DNA from: Scleromitrula shiraiana
Taxonomy: Eukaryota > Ascomycota > Leotiomycetes > Helotiales > Sclerotiniaceae
NCBI GenBank assembly: GCA_028455995.1
Contig: JABELC010000008.1
Coordinates: forward strand, 1,363,501-1,427,500
Direction: 5' to 3'
DNA length: 64,000 bases
Shown: piece by piece, positions 22,897 through 35,000 of the stretch
Position numbering within the stretch: the first letter of the stretch is position 1
Layout of the letters: each line of letters begins with the position of its first letter
Notes under the pieces: generated by a model
Told to the model about the DNA's origin: nothing
What the model saw: only the letters and a program-made list of their open reading frames with translations
The model's database searches: none
Made by a program: the position numbers and the translations under genes

Positions 22897-23761
22897 CCCT
22901 ACGGTATCACCTATTCAGGGAGCCAACCTGAATAGAATTCAATGAGTTCCTTGAATGAACTTTAGGAAATTAGTTATTTTAATATTTGAATATATTAAAA
23001 GTTCAAATATTGATATATTAAATTTATAATTAATTAAAAATTGAATTTTATATAGTGTAAATTAATTTTGAAATTTAAACTTAAAAATTAATCTTGAATA
23101 AAATTCGAATAAACTTTATCAATTTGAATATAATTTTAAATTTTAAATTTTTAATAAATTTTTATTAATTAAAGATTTATTTAACTTTTTATTAGATTTT
23201 TATCTAACTTTTTATTAGATTTATATAAATATAGCTTTAGACTATAAAATCATAATTTTAAATTTTATTTTTTATAAATTAATAATTTTATTATTTTAAA
23301 AAAATGATTTTCTATAAAAAATTATAAAATTTAAAAATATATTTATATTATTTTTTGATATATATTATTAATATTAATTTAAATATATTAATAATAATAA
23401 AAATATAAAATTAATTTTGATATATTAATTAAATTAAAAAATAATAAAGTATATTAATTATTAATATATAATAAATTTAAAAACAAAAATACATTAATTT
23501 TATATATAAATATAAATAAAAATACATTAATTTTATATATAAATATAAATAAAAATAAATTAATTTTATATATAAACTCTATATTAATTTTATACTATAT
23601 AATTATCTAAAATAAATTTAAATATTTAAATTGAATTTATATTAATATAAAATCATTCCCCAAAAATCAATTTATAATACGATTGAAATTTCAATTATAA
23701 TACGAAAATTTTCTTCCCTAAATGGTATTTAAGAAATCCCTGAATATGTGATACCGTAGGG
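22897..23761. mobile_element. AT-rich non-autonomous DNA element with terminal inverted repeats
   Basis: The left end CCCTACGGTATCACCTATTCAGGGA (22897-22921) matches the reverse complement of the right end (23737-23761) at 24 of 25 positions. The 865-bp interior is extremely AT-rich, has no usable ORF and includes a 33-bp tandem repeat. TCC directly flanks both ends, a possible 3-bp target duplication, though so short a match could be chance. The structure fits a MITE or a deletion derivative of a DNA transposon. The very low GC content may reflect repeat-induced point mutation (C-to-T) in an ascomycete. Superfamily is not assigned. Confidence 0.78.
23485..23578. repeat. 33-bp tandem repeat, about 3 copies
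   Basis: Nearly identical units of 33 bp, each centred on ACATTAATTTTATATATAAA, start at about 23485, 23518 and 23551; the third is truncated and has one change (AAATTA for ACATTA). Internal to the AT-rich TIR element. Confidence 0.8.
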
Positions 23762-23834
23762 TCCTTTTTAGAAACAACAACAACAAGAACAACAACAACA
23801 ACATATATATAACCTTCCACATATATACCTTCTA

Positions 23835-24155
23835 CTATGTTGTATGGGATCGAATAACAGTCAGAAACAATTTCTTTGTCAGAAAAGCCACCCCTTCTTT
23901 TATACTATATATAATTGCTCTGTAAATAGTATAGACAAACCTGCTAAATACTTCCTTACGCTCCTTTTTTTTCTTGACAAGTTTGCAGCTACGAATACTG
24001 TCAGGATTGATGGGAATATTTATATCCATGTTCATAGGCATCTGCGTAGGTATCTGTGTAGGCATCTCTATAGGCTTCTGTACATTCATCTGTCTATGCA
24101 TCTGTAGAGACATTCCAGAAGGCATATCCATAGGTGTATTTGTAGGTATATCCAT
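23835..24155 (-). other. Short Met-rich ORF with 12-bp periodicity, coding status unclear
   Basis: A 106-codon ATG frame about 490 bp downstream of the NLR stop, same strand. The first 55 residues have a four-residue period (xMPT/QIPT/QMPM), arising from a degenerate 12-bp tandem unit close to GGCATCTGTGTA on the plus strand. A basic patch KLVKKKKERKE and a hydrophobic stretch follow. The opposite strand is also open and would give a hydrophobic Gly/Ile/Cys-rich peptide. It may be a small gene, an alternative 3' exon, or simply a repeat. I do not recognise it. Confidence 0.3.
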
Positions 24156-24648
24156 ATTTGTTTGAAGAACAGAAAATGGTGTTTCTTTTTACAGATATTC
24201 CTTCGCTTCTAAGAATGGATCGGTGATATGAAAGATTTTGTCATTAAGATATGCGTTGTTGAGAGTTTAAATTGACAGAAAGACTTCTTGAAATAGTGAT
24301 TGAATGTGAGAAAAGAGTTCTAAAAGATCGAAAGATCAATTGCTCAAAGTCAAGTTTGGGACTCAATCTGTGATAGAATCTAATAAGTGCGTTAGATGTG
24401 ATGGTACCCACCTCAACACAATATCTAGACCATATCTAGACAGTCAGGAACTTCACAACCATGATATTCCTTTCCACAAGTCAAACATTCATTTCAATGA
24501 TAATTACATTTGAAACTCTTTTGCAGGATGCAGATATCTCTCCCATCTTTTAATCTTACCTTCCATCTACATCAAAGAGGCCTTTCTCTTAGTTTATCTG
24601 CCCAATACTTCCAGTATCCGACCGATATGTCTAAGGCATATGTTATCC

Positions 24649-27600
24649 CTAGCCATCAATCTTAATGCTTATGTCCTTTTCAATCTCAATTTCAACTTCC
24701 GTATCAAGACTTTGAGATTCGGGGGAAAAGTATTGTCTGGTGGATATTCCCCTTCTATCCACATCCCCATTCATACCCTCATTCTCAATTGCATCTTCAA
24801 CTGGATTTTCCATCCCCCCTATCGTCTCCTGCTGGTTTAACCTAGGTTTTCGTTTGGGCTGCCTAGCCGTCTGTCTAAACTGCCTCCCAACTCTATTTAA
24901 GATTCCTCCCTGTTGGTTTGGTGCTTGAGTGCGCGTTTGCGGCGTCTTTGAAATCCCACCCCGATTCACACCAAGAACTGTATTTGATTTGACAGCAGGA
25001 GATTGCTGCATTTGAATACCCGCACGATTTACATCGACGAACGCTTGCTGGTTCGGAAACCTCGGTACGTTGGGTGGATGTAACGGTGCTTGTTGTGCCA
25101 TGTGAATCCCACCGCGATTTATTCCAAATGCTAGAGATGAGAGATGCTGTTGTGACTGCAACATATGAAGGCCGTTGCGGTTTATTTCATGCATTGCATT
25201 TGCTTGAGGTTGATTAACATCCAATTGAGGTAAGCCCGTCGGTTGTTTCATGTTCAATCTATATTGGTCCATATCAATGGATTGTTGAGCTTGTGGCCAT
25301 TGTGGTGGTAAACCGGTTTGTTGCTTCATGTTCAATCCATATCGATTAATGAAACAGTGTGGGTCAACTTGTTGATATTGAAACAACCCCGTACGGTCAA
25401 ATTCGGCTTGAGATTTCTGTTGCTTTTCCATCTGTTGTTGCATCAGTTGTCGCTTGTATGCTTGTTGTTGCATTAACCGTTGTTGTAGTATTTTTTGAGT
25501 CTCTTGGTCGATGCTAGATATTTGTTTCTCAGGTATCTCTGGATCAGGATAGTCCGGCATGTTAGGTCCAGATCGAGCAATTAAATTGTCTGACATGTTA
25601 GGGCCGCGTCGGTCTATAAAATCAAGAACGGAGTCGTCGGGCATATTAGGTCCAGATCGATCAATAGGTTCATCCGACATAAACGGACCATGTCTATCGA
25701 TGACACTGGCAATTTGCTCCTGATCGTCATTCCCTCCGAATATAACATGATCATTAAGACTAGCCAGATGCTTAAACCTCAACCGAAGTTTTTCGGTTTC
25801 CTCTTCCACACCATGGAGTAAAGCCCCCCTATCCATCCGCTCTTTGCTAGCACCACCCTGAAGATACCAGTGCCTCGCTAGATCCACCTGACCTAACGCA
25901 TAGTAAACATCTGCCACCTCACACATAGATTGCAACGTGGAAGAATGTTTCTCGCCAAGTAGTGCTTTTCTTCGTTCCACTACATCCAAGTATGCAGCTA
26001 CAGCTTCTTGATATCGATTCTGAAGTTTATATACCAAGGCAACATTCGATCTTATGTAGAGAGCTAGACCATCTTGTTCATCGCCAGCCAGCACCTGTAA
26101 TACTTCTATGGCGTTCTTAAAGAGTCCTTCGGCCTCTGAGAAATTTCCCCTTTTCATGGCGACCTCTCCTAAATTATTTAGGGACTCAATCACTGTTTGA
26201 TGCACGGGCCCCTTGATTTTCTGGTATCCTTCTAGAGTTCTCTGATACATCTGTGTAGCTTCATCATACTTCAGTTGCAGCACAAGTAAATTTCCGAGAT
26301 TGTTCACCGTGTTCAGGGTTCGTGGATGATCTGGGCCAAGCATGTTTTCCTTGATTTTCAGTGTCTGATATAGTATCGGCTCAGCTTCTTTTAATTTCTT
26401 AGAATCCAGATACAAAGCGGCTAGATTGTTCATTGTGCTAAGTGTTGCAATATGGTTCATCCCGAGTTGAGACTTCTGCAATTCGAGAGATTGTCGGAAA
26501 AGTCTTTCTGCGTCGGAATATCTGTCGTGTTGGCCGTAGAACGTAGCAAACATTGTTTGAAATCCCTCAAGGAATCCCCCATCCCTCATGAGACTTTCCT
26601 TGTCTTTTAAATAGGAAGTAGAATTCTCGACACATGCGTCGATATGAGAGAGTATCTCTTGTCTTGTTTGCAACGATAGCATTTCTGTATCCTTACTCTG
26701 AATCACGGATGCTATAATCGTTATTGCAACAGAGACGCACGTTTGACGTCTTTTCAATGTCTCACGAAGTTGTAACCAATCCTGATGTAATGGTTAGTAT
26801 CTAGAACGAGATTCGAGTAGTCAATTACCGACCTTGACGAGTGGATGCAAAGAGAATAAAACTCCCTGGCTTGTAATCTCCATACTTTGAATTAAAGATA
26901 AATTAGCTAGTCCAACCATGATATCTTGGAATTTAAAAGGATCCCATAACCCATCAGTAGCGAACACAGGTTTCCATGATAGTCTTTCGACATTTGCAGT
27001 GTGAGAATCGTTAAACAAAGTATCACTTATACTCGAGGGATTGAAAAAAGCAGCTTGAACCAAAAATTCACTGATTGATTTTCTTTCCTCGTCGCTTCCA
27101 GAGATCTGATCAAAAGACAGTTCCCACGTGGTAAGAACAGACATATTCTCCCCACCAGTGAATTCTGGATCATCCGATATTTTCTTCCGATACTCCCATA
27201 ATGATTGCGGGGTATCCTTTAATATAAACTCCTTTCTCTTCCTGAAATGCACCGAGAATAGTAGAAGAGAAAGTTGACGGATGGAAATATAAGCTGCGGC
27301 TTGGTCAATAGCAAGTGGTAGATACCCTAACTCTTTAACAATTTTCTTCCCTTCATTTATCTCCTGCAGAGATTTGTGGATCGATGATGTTCGCGAGGTT
27401 AAAAGTTGAAATCCTTCCTCTTCACTCATCCCATCCAGTGGCAAGTGAATACCCAATCTACCAGTCGATACTTGTCGACTAGTGATAAGTACCGCACTAT
27501 TACGCGAAGTATTAGATGTGGGAAAGAAAGATGATAAGTCATCGAATGACTTTGGATTGTCATAGTTGTCGAAAACAAGTAACCAGGGCTCCTTCCAATC

Positions 27601-28401
27601 ACGTAAGATGTCCTTGACTAAGGATTTGTTCTCTGCGCTATCGGTAGAAACGCTGGATTTGCTGATCGTCTTTAAAATTCTCTCGTAGCTTCGAGATGTG
27701 GCCATTCGAGATGATGCATCGATCCAGAATACTCCTTTATAGGAGAGTGCGTGTTGATAGCAGAACTCCAGCGCAATTTGAGTCTTGCCTTGGCCCCCAA
27801 CAGCAGTGAGCACGACGATAGATGGATTTTTAGTACCTGAATCTATAGCCGCACTAATCCTATCCAAAACACTCTTCCGTCCTACAAAATGCGAAAGTCT
27901 GGTAAGAGGAACATCGAAAAAAGATTTCCTCTCCGCTTCCTCTGACGACGACAATTGAGTTTTCCTACTACTTTGAACATGAATAGTGGAGAGATGCAAA
28001 TGAATCGTCGATTTATATTCCGTCAAAATCCCCACAATCTCCCTAATCTTCGTATCCTTCCCAAAGCTTCTGATTCCCTTCCACGTCTTCTGAAGCTTAG
28101 ATGCCGCATTACTAGGTGTTAAATCCCTAATTAAAGTCTCTAATAGTCGCAATTGACGCAGACATCCTTCCAGAACACGAATTAATGCTTTTTCGGTTGA
28201 GATATCGAGAAGATCTCGATATTGCGGAGTCTTTAATGTTTCGATTACGGAAACCAGGAGGGGTAATTGGAGTGTTAGATCTTGGAATACGGTATTATGT
28301 CGATATTGCTGGATGCGATCGAGGATTTTGGAACTGGCATCGATTACTGCTACGATGTTGGCGCCGATTCCGAGGACAGCTAGAAATTCGACTCCGGACA
28401 T
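24649..28401 (-). CDS. NLR-like STAND protein: SesA-like N-terminus, NB-ARC, TPR, C-terminal motif array
   Basis: Two exons: 28401-26833 and 26781-24649, 1233 residues. The 51-bp intron joins HPLVK to DWLQLRETLKRR in frame. Residues 1-150 resemble the SesA/NACHT_N-type helical effector region of fungal NLRs. The P-loop VGGQGKTQ is at about 201-208; PWLLVFDNYDNP (Walker B region) and AVLITSRQ (sensor) follow, then GYLPLAIDQAAAYI, as in NB-ARC ATPases. Residues about 605-800 are TPRs of the kinesin-light-chain type (ATLSTMNNLAALYLDSKKLK, then RTLNTVNNLGNLLVLQLKYD). From about 880 to 1205 comes a Gln/Asn/Pro-rich tail holding about a dozen copies of [ILV][DN]RxG[PLI]xM. By family, a self/non-self or heterokaryon incompatibility-type sensor that oligomerises on ligand binding. 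Ligand and effector output are unknown. The start at 28401 is the first ATG in frame. Confidence 0.88.
24735..25706 (-). repeat. Array of about 13 [IV][DN]RxGxxM motifs in the NLR tail
   Basis: Coding repeat at the protein level. Examples in order: VIDRHGPFM, PIDRSGPNM, FIDRRGPNM, LIARSGPNM, EFDRTGLF, FINRYGLNM, DMDQYRLNM, EINRNGLHM, GINRGGIHM, DVNRAGIQM, GVNRGGIS, ILNRVGRQF and DVDRRGIST. The spacing is irregular at about 13-30 residues, filled with Gln/Asn/Pro-rich sequence. Early copies use Asp, Pro and Asn (DRxGPNM); later copies use Asn, Ile/Leu and His (NRxGIHM). Confidence 0.85.
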
Positions 28402-29356
28402 TATTGATGATTTCAAGTTTACGAATTATTGGATTGGTTGTATTATACTATGGGCCGACAACGTGTCAATGGATGAAGAGATTACAAAGTTCCAGGGTTG
28501 AGATTGGTATTGGGATCATGGGAGGGCTGAGAGCTGAAGCTTGCATATATATGCAACAAGGTGGGGGTTTTGGATTCTGGATGTAATACGATAGGAGGGG
28601 CCAAGTGCGGCCACGGCCATGCTCGTTCGATAAAAGGACTAGCCTGGAATCAATATCCCACTGAGCGCGATTGATGGATGGAGGAGGAGTGCTTTAACGA
28701 CAAAGCATAGAAGGGACGTACTATATAAGTCGCTGTTGCGCCCCTTCAACTCACCTGCCCGCAGGGGAGGGATTCTTTGAAGGATGCTGATTGGCTGGTG
28801 GTAAGAACTATATACCGTCACTGATCACCAAAAAACATCAAAATTATTATACTCAAACCAATCTTTCAGGTAGAAAAACTGATAATAAATAATACCTGTA
28901 ATGGTTAATATCATTAAAACTTAAAACTCATCGCCGTTGTATGTTTCAACTTATCAAGGGAGCATTAATTCATCACCAGACAGTTGAAATATATAATCTT
29001 TTGATTGTTATTTAAACAATTGTATATACAAATCCGAATTGGTACAATGCAATTGTTATGGGCTAATACTCTGGTGCCGATTTTTAATGTATAAACAAAC
29101 CAGTTAATGCAGAAGTTGTAGTGTAAATAACTTTTGAGTGTTGAACTTATTGCTGACGCCCTTCATCCAAGTGGGTGCAATATGAAATATGAACCAGCGA
29201 CCACTACTCACTACATCATCGTCGGTATACATACATCATACATAACACTCCTATACTTCCCACAACTCCTCATAGTTTCTCCTCCAGATCCTTGGCATTA
29301 TATAAACCCTCCCTTTAACTTTTTTATTTATAATGAATTCGTTGAACATTTCTTTC
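28402..29356. other. Intergenic, NLR promoter and 3' region of the acidic 2EXR-like gene
   Basis: Both flanking genes are on the minus strand. No coding exon or named regulatory site is supported; there are AT-rich patches near 28840-29080. Confidence 0.6.
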
Positions 29357-30661
29357 CTAAGACGTAACAGAGGTAGAAGCGGAATCTTTCTCTGCCTCCG
29401 GATCGATAAAATTCCCCTCAATGGTCTTCTTCATAATCTCTATCATCTTAGAATGTCGAGGTGTCGCTGTGTAATTTGTTGGGGGAAGGTAGTCGTCAAA
29501 ACCAAATCGAAATTGGAAATCCCTTACGTTCTTGAGATCTTTCAACGGTAAAAACACATCCGTATCCATAAAAGCCTCCGTAGCTCTCTCATTTGCCTTC
29601 AGATCAGCTGCATCCAATTTGTTATCCAGATCTTCCTCTGCCTCCTCATCATCACTATCAATATCCATTTCATCAAGCTCCGATTCCTGGGTAACTTCAA
29701 CAAGGAGATTGATTGTAAGTCGGTTGATAACGGATGAATTCTGAAGAACTTTTACGAAGTCTTTGATCACGGTAGATGTTTCTATTCTCTTCTGGAATTT
29801 CTTGACATCGCCAGAATCAAGTAAACCAGATTCGATATTCAACCGGAATAAAAGGTCTTGCATGATATCTTCATCAAAATTTGCGTCGAATAGAACCTTC
29901 TTAAATTTGGCAAAAATGTGAGGTTCCATAAGTCCCGTCGAATATGGTTGTGTTTTGTAGGTAACAGTGCCATCAGCCGCTCTTCTACCTGGATCCTGGA
30001 GTGGATTATGTCGCCATGGACAGCCATCAATTGCACCGAACTTCAGTGTGCGAACATCTGATAAACAGAACAAATCGTAAGCATCAATAACAATCGTGCC
30101 TTCTGTGAATAATAAAGATGAAGCTTCATCATATATTTGTTTATTGAGTAGGAACACTTTCGGATACATGCGATAAATTTCAGGATCCGTAGCATCTGAA
30201 TCAGTATCAAATGAAGAATTGAAGTCGATCCCACCTCTCATTGAAAGATCGTTGTCTTCGTCGTCGGATGTGTTTTCTGAATCATTTTCATTTTCTCCAG
30301 AGCCTGTGGTTGATTGCTCTACCATTGACTGCAACATGTCCCCATATCCAGGCATATCTGAATCTACCTGCATATCCATATTGTCGCTATCGTATGCTAT
30401 CGATTCTTCGTCGGTCCATTCATCGCTTTCATCATCATCGCCATCATCAGAACCTTGAGCTTCTGGTGCTATACTAACATATTCTGATGGTAAAAGAAGG
30501 TACCGATAGATTTCGAGTCGAATCTCTATAAACAAGATAATTAATTAGTATTAACAAATTGAAAGAAGTTTCAAACAAAGCATACCTTTTGGAATCGACA
30601 GAAATTTGCATTCTGCTGGAGCAGCAGCAGGTTTATTATCTGCCATAGTGACTGCTTCCAT
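29357..30661 (-). CDS. Acidic F-box/2EXR-like protein of unknown function
   Basis: Two exons: 30661-30586 and 30525-29357, 414 residues. The 60-bp intron joins LSIPK to EIRLEIYRYLLLPSEYV across a split codon. That segment (about residues 20-45) is the F-box/2EXR-like start motif common in fungal proteins. A very acidic Asp/Glu/Ser stretch follows (about residues 50-150), then a YPKVFLLNKQIYDEASSLLF segment typical of this family, then a second acidic stretch near residue 330. An alternative start is the second in-frame ATG at 30646. F-box-like members may act in ubiquitin ligases, but no partner is visible. It is divergent from a second 2EXR gene across 398 bp. Confidence 0.78.
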
Positions 30662-31059
30662 TGATATTTTGATATAAATTTAAGAAGTTGGAGTTTAGGG
30701 GAAAGTTATAGATACCTATGTAGTAGGTACATCAACAGTGCAGTAATAATCCAAATGATTTTTTTTTTGTGTGCAGTGACGTTGTGATGCAGAAAATCAA
30801 ATGTGGGTCGAGCTTGAAATATAGAAACTGCTTATCTTATCGAGATTTTAGACCCGGTTGGAGGGAGGTCTCGGAACATGACCAAATCCGGAAGAAACCC
30901 CGCATTTCACTAGGCCTTATCAATCAGCTATATCACCTTGCCCCCCCCCCCAGGTTGCTACAGCTTAATCTCCAGCTTCACCAGCTTCACCAACTTCTTC
31001 TCTTCTATACATCTAACAAACAACTTCCAAGTTACAATCCTATATATATCACCGTAAAG
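30662..31059. promoter_or_regulatory. Divergent promoter of two 2EXR/F-box-like genes
   Basis: A 398-bp spacer between two start codons on opposite strands. It includes a run of about 11-12 C near 30940-30951 and a CT-rich leader with repeated CTCCAGCTTCACCAGCTTCA-like units just before the plus-strand gene. Shared regulation is possible but not shown. Confidence 0.5.
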
Positions 31060-31743
31060 ATGGCATCCTCCTCAACATCATCCACACTATCCTCATTCCA
31101 CCTTTTCCCCCAATTACCCTTCGAACTCCGCCTAAATATCTACTCCCTAATCCTCGATCAAAAGCGAACTATCTCCATCAGCTGCCAAAAAGCAATCCTC
31201 ATTCGCGGACCTATCAAACGTCGACGTATAGATTACTTTAAGACCGATGCTCCAATTCCCAGTCTCCTTCACGTCTCTCGCGAAACTCGCAAAGAAGCCC
31301 TTACCTATTACACCCCCCGCTTTGTAACACCCCACTCCCCGAGATACATATACATGAACTTCGATCGCGACCTCATCAATCTAGCCGAGGGGATCCTAGG
31401 CTATCTATCACCGCCCGAACGTAACGGCATACAACGCATGCTACTTGAAGTACAGGATGCCGCGTATTTTGGGCATTACAATACACCCCATTTAATAGAG
31501 ATGAAGGGGTTGCGCGAATTAGAGATGATTGCTGGTAGTAAAGAGATTTATAGATGGAATAGGGAGGGCCAATACTTGTTTGATTTGCAAGAGGATTTAA
31601 CACAGGCAAGGAGGGAAAATCCAGATTGGAACTGTCCGAGGATTCGTATTATTAGTGGTACATCGGGCAAAGAGGTGGGGGTTGTGAATGGAGGGTATTG
31701 GACGGCGGACGAGGAGGAGGAGGAGATGGATGGTTCTCAATGA
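31060..31743 (+). CDS. 2EXR domain-containing protein
   Basis: Intronless 227-residue protein. After a Ser/Thr-rich start, residues about 13-35 read FHLFPQLPFELRLNIYSLIL, the 2EXR signature of fungal proteins of unknown function. PSLLHVSRETRKEALTYYTP follows, the usual second conserved block, and then an IYMNFDRDLINLAEG segment. The C-terminus ends in a poly-Glu run. The frame stays open upstream, but the chosen ATG lies directly after the CT-rich leader and directly before the conserved domain, so it is preferred. Members are abundant and expanded in plant-associated ascomycetes (general family knowledge). No enzymatic role is inferred. Confidence 0.82.
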   Translation: MASSSTSSTLSSFHLFPQLPFELRLNIYSLILDQKRTISISCQKAILIRGPIKRRRIDYFKTDAPIPSLLHVSRETRKEALTYYTPRFVTPHSPRYIYMNFDRDLINLAEGILGYLSPPERNGIQRMLLEVQDAAYFGHYNTPHLIEMKGLRELEMIAGSKEIYRWNREGQYLFDLQEDLTQARRENPDWNCPRIRIISGTSGKEVGVVNGGYWTADEEEEEMDGSQ

Positions 31744-32019
31744 ATTTATTGAGTAATATGGTGTTGTTTAAGATTCAATGGAATGTATACATCTCTGTGT
31801 CAAGATTTACTGTATATTTATTTGTATGTTATATGTTACTAGAAGTGCTTCTTCTCGGTATTGATTTACTTTGTTGCGGTTTTGCGGCTTTTAATGTTCA
31901 AGAGCTATCATGATGATGTGGTATAACAAAATAGATTTTAATTGTTATACAAACATATCAATGAGAAATTAATAACAGATAACAATATTCTAGAAAACCG
32001 AATTAAATTTCTCTCAATA

Positions 32020-35000
32020 TTAATTTTTTTCTAGTTCTCTCAATTTTTCGAATTCTTCGGTTGAAAAGAGGAGAGGAGAATTTGTATACGCTGCCAATAA
32101 CCCTGTAACCTCTGGATGAGAATTAGACCAGTATTCGAAATTACTTGAAACAATATATTGTACTATATCCCATCTTAAAGAATCATGTTGCGAAGTGCGC
32201 AGGAGAGCAATCTCTAAGATACCTTTCCCCTTTCATTGAATAATAGTCTTGCGTTGAACATTAGGAAGCAAAATTTTAACCATACCCAATGATCCCGTTG
32301 ACACAGCGCAGAGTAGAGCCAATTCACCAATGGTGTGGTAGCCTGAACGGAAATGGGGCGCTAAACTTCCCTCTAATTTCATCGAGCCTGCGAGGCGTAT
32401 AAAGGTTCTTGACGAATTCAAATCTATGATGAAAAACTGACCAGAGTAAAAGTGGGAGTTTCGTCTTCTTTGTGTCAACGTCATAACCTGCTGTTGACAG
32501 CACGTCCTATATTCTAGTATCCGAGTCAATTATCAAGTCTGATTTCCAGTACCGGGTGATCATCTCAGTTCCATACATCACAAACATTTCCGGTCTGTAC
32601 TGATATATAATGTCCCATGTTGTCCATGCAAAATGCATCATAATGCGGGGATCATGCGAGAAATGATACTCCGTCTCACTAACATTGATAATGGTACTAA
32701 TCGTACGGTCAATATCAGTCTTAGACATCTCGATTTCAAACTTCCTATATGCAACATATTTCAATATGGATGCTCCGTCGTAGTGGTTATCCACTCGCAA
32801 GAAGGAAGCAGCGATCTTGGGGATTGGAAAATCCCAGTATAAGGGATTCCCAACATTGAGCGGCTTTAGCATAAGTATTTGATTGATAATCTCATGTTGT
32901 GCGAGATTAACCGCTATTAGAAAGGCAACACTCCTTTCTATGACTGCAGTATTGAAACAATTCCTATCTACTGTAGCCTCGAACAACATTGGCAGCAAGT
33001 TTCCACGACCCTGGGCGACTGCAGCTATGATAGCGTCGAGCTTGTATCTACACGTTTGCGATTGATAAGCCTCAGTTCTGGGAATTGCCATGCTCTCATC
33101 GTTAGTAGGCCTTAAAAAACTCGTAGCAGGTGGTTTAGTACTATCATGTCATCAGATGCTACAGCCTCAGTCAGTGCCTCCTCTTTGAGGAAGTCAAGTT
33201 TTAATTCTGCAGATACTGGACATCGTTGTTCTAACAAGAATTCAGAGGTTGCTATATTTCTAAGAAACAAAGCTGTTTCCAAGGCATTGCAAACTCGCTT
33301 GTTCTTGTTGACATGCGATACCCATAAATAATTTTCCGGTATTTGCAAAAACTGAACAAGATCAAATTGTCCATGTATAGTGGCTTCTAGCTAAAGATGG
33401 GAGTTCAGAAACAATTTGCTTTTGGGGCTTTTCGAGAGCGTATCGTCGCCATGATCGCCTATGCGCATTTTGATTACTTTGAGGTTCCCCTGCCGACATT
33501 TGTCTAATATTTGGTTGTATATCCAATGAAGACAATCATTCTTGCAGCTGATGTTCTCAATAGCATTATATCGATCCAGCTCTAATAGATGTTTTTGTTG
33601 CAATATGAGTGTTCTCGTTCCTGTAGTATTGAGGTAAACAGCCCAGATTAACTCGCATGCCTCCTCAATACAAGTAGAAAAATCGCTTTCATTGTTGCAT
33701 GCAAGCAACTCTCGAAGGAGGGACAAATGACTTGTAGATATTGCCCATTCGAGAATCGCATACAATGTAAAAGAACCTTTACAATCGATTCTTTCCCACG
33801 GTCTAAAGGAGAACACAAGATGCTTGTTAAGGCAAGCTTCCTAAACAGCCGCCCAAAATCACCACTTTGCGTCTCCACAGTCATATTGATAAGATACCAA
33901 AGCCAAGCATCCTTGACGTATGTTAACAAATGATATCTGATTTCGAGCGACTGGGGAGGGCGAGAGTTTCATCTGGAATATAACGAGAAAAGAGAATATC
34001 AGTAGTTTTTGGATCATGAGTATTGCGAGATGCCATTGCCATTTTCGCCGTTGTTGCAATTGCCCTAACTCTCTTGGAACCATATGGGATCATAGGTTGG
34101 TTTTTGACAGCTTTCTCCAAGACAGCTAGGTTTTGTGTGACGGTGTCATGGTGTGTAGTGACTAGCATTTCCAAATCCGAAAATGATAGGTAAGCAGCAC
34201 AAACTTCACCTAGCTCCTTTTTGCTCTCCACTCTCGTTAAGTGGAAATAAGACGATGATAGTGTCTCATCATTTAGAAGATATTGTTGAACTATCCAGTG
34301 TTAAATCGGCAATCTAAAACTCTGTCCACTGAATTCTTGTTGAGTAATTCTCATAGATCTGAGAGCCGAAAACTGATATGAGTAGGGTCTTTTCAAATCC
34401 GAGAACTAGTGGGGATTCATGCCATCGAGGCATACATTGTTGAATTTTCTGCTAGGAAGTTGTCGTTATTACCTGTGTAATGTGCAAACTGCACGTTCTC
34501 AGTATCTTCGTCGACCAAAATAAGGTTGCTACATGCTCTAACCAGCCATCTAAGGTCGTTCGGTATCTTAGTAGAATCCCAACATGTATCAGCAAGTGTG
34601 AATGCTATTGCCTCTCTAAGCTCAACCATACGTAATGGTCGTCTAGCACACACAATCCACTTGAACATCCTCTTTACGAACAAACGCCTCTCTTCTCCCA
34701 GAACTCGCTCAAGCAGTCGACGATATGTCTCTTCTAAATCACGAGGCAGGTCCTGTAGCGCCTTGATGATAGATGCATCTGTTTCCATGCGGCAAAGCTC
34801 ATCGAGTTGGAATTTGACCCATAAAACCTAGAAAATGCTGGTCAGCACTCTTGTGATGAATTATGCAGACTAGTTCTTACATTCCCTTCGACCCAATCGA
34901 TAGTGTACTATAAATTTTATACTCGAGAGCTGGATCGTCAAGGACTAAGCCACCAGCGTTAATCAGTTCCTTGATAGCATGTCGAAGGTAAGCATCAATA

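Larger units (their letters stand above)
22628..24648. other. 2.0-kb intergenic with TIR element
   Basis: Contains the RMD1 promoter, the 865-bp AT-rich TIR element at 22897-23761, CAA-type repeats near 23775-23803, a Met-rich short frame at 23835-24155 (-), and the 3' region of the NLR gene. Confidence 0.7.

Noticed and set aside
24001..24165. Plus-strand hydrophobic Ile/Gly/Cys frame as a membrane peptide
   Set aside because: Arises from the same degenerate 12-bp repeat; no independent support for translation. Kept only as a note under the minus-strand frame.
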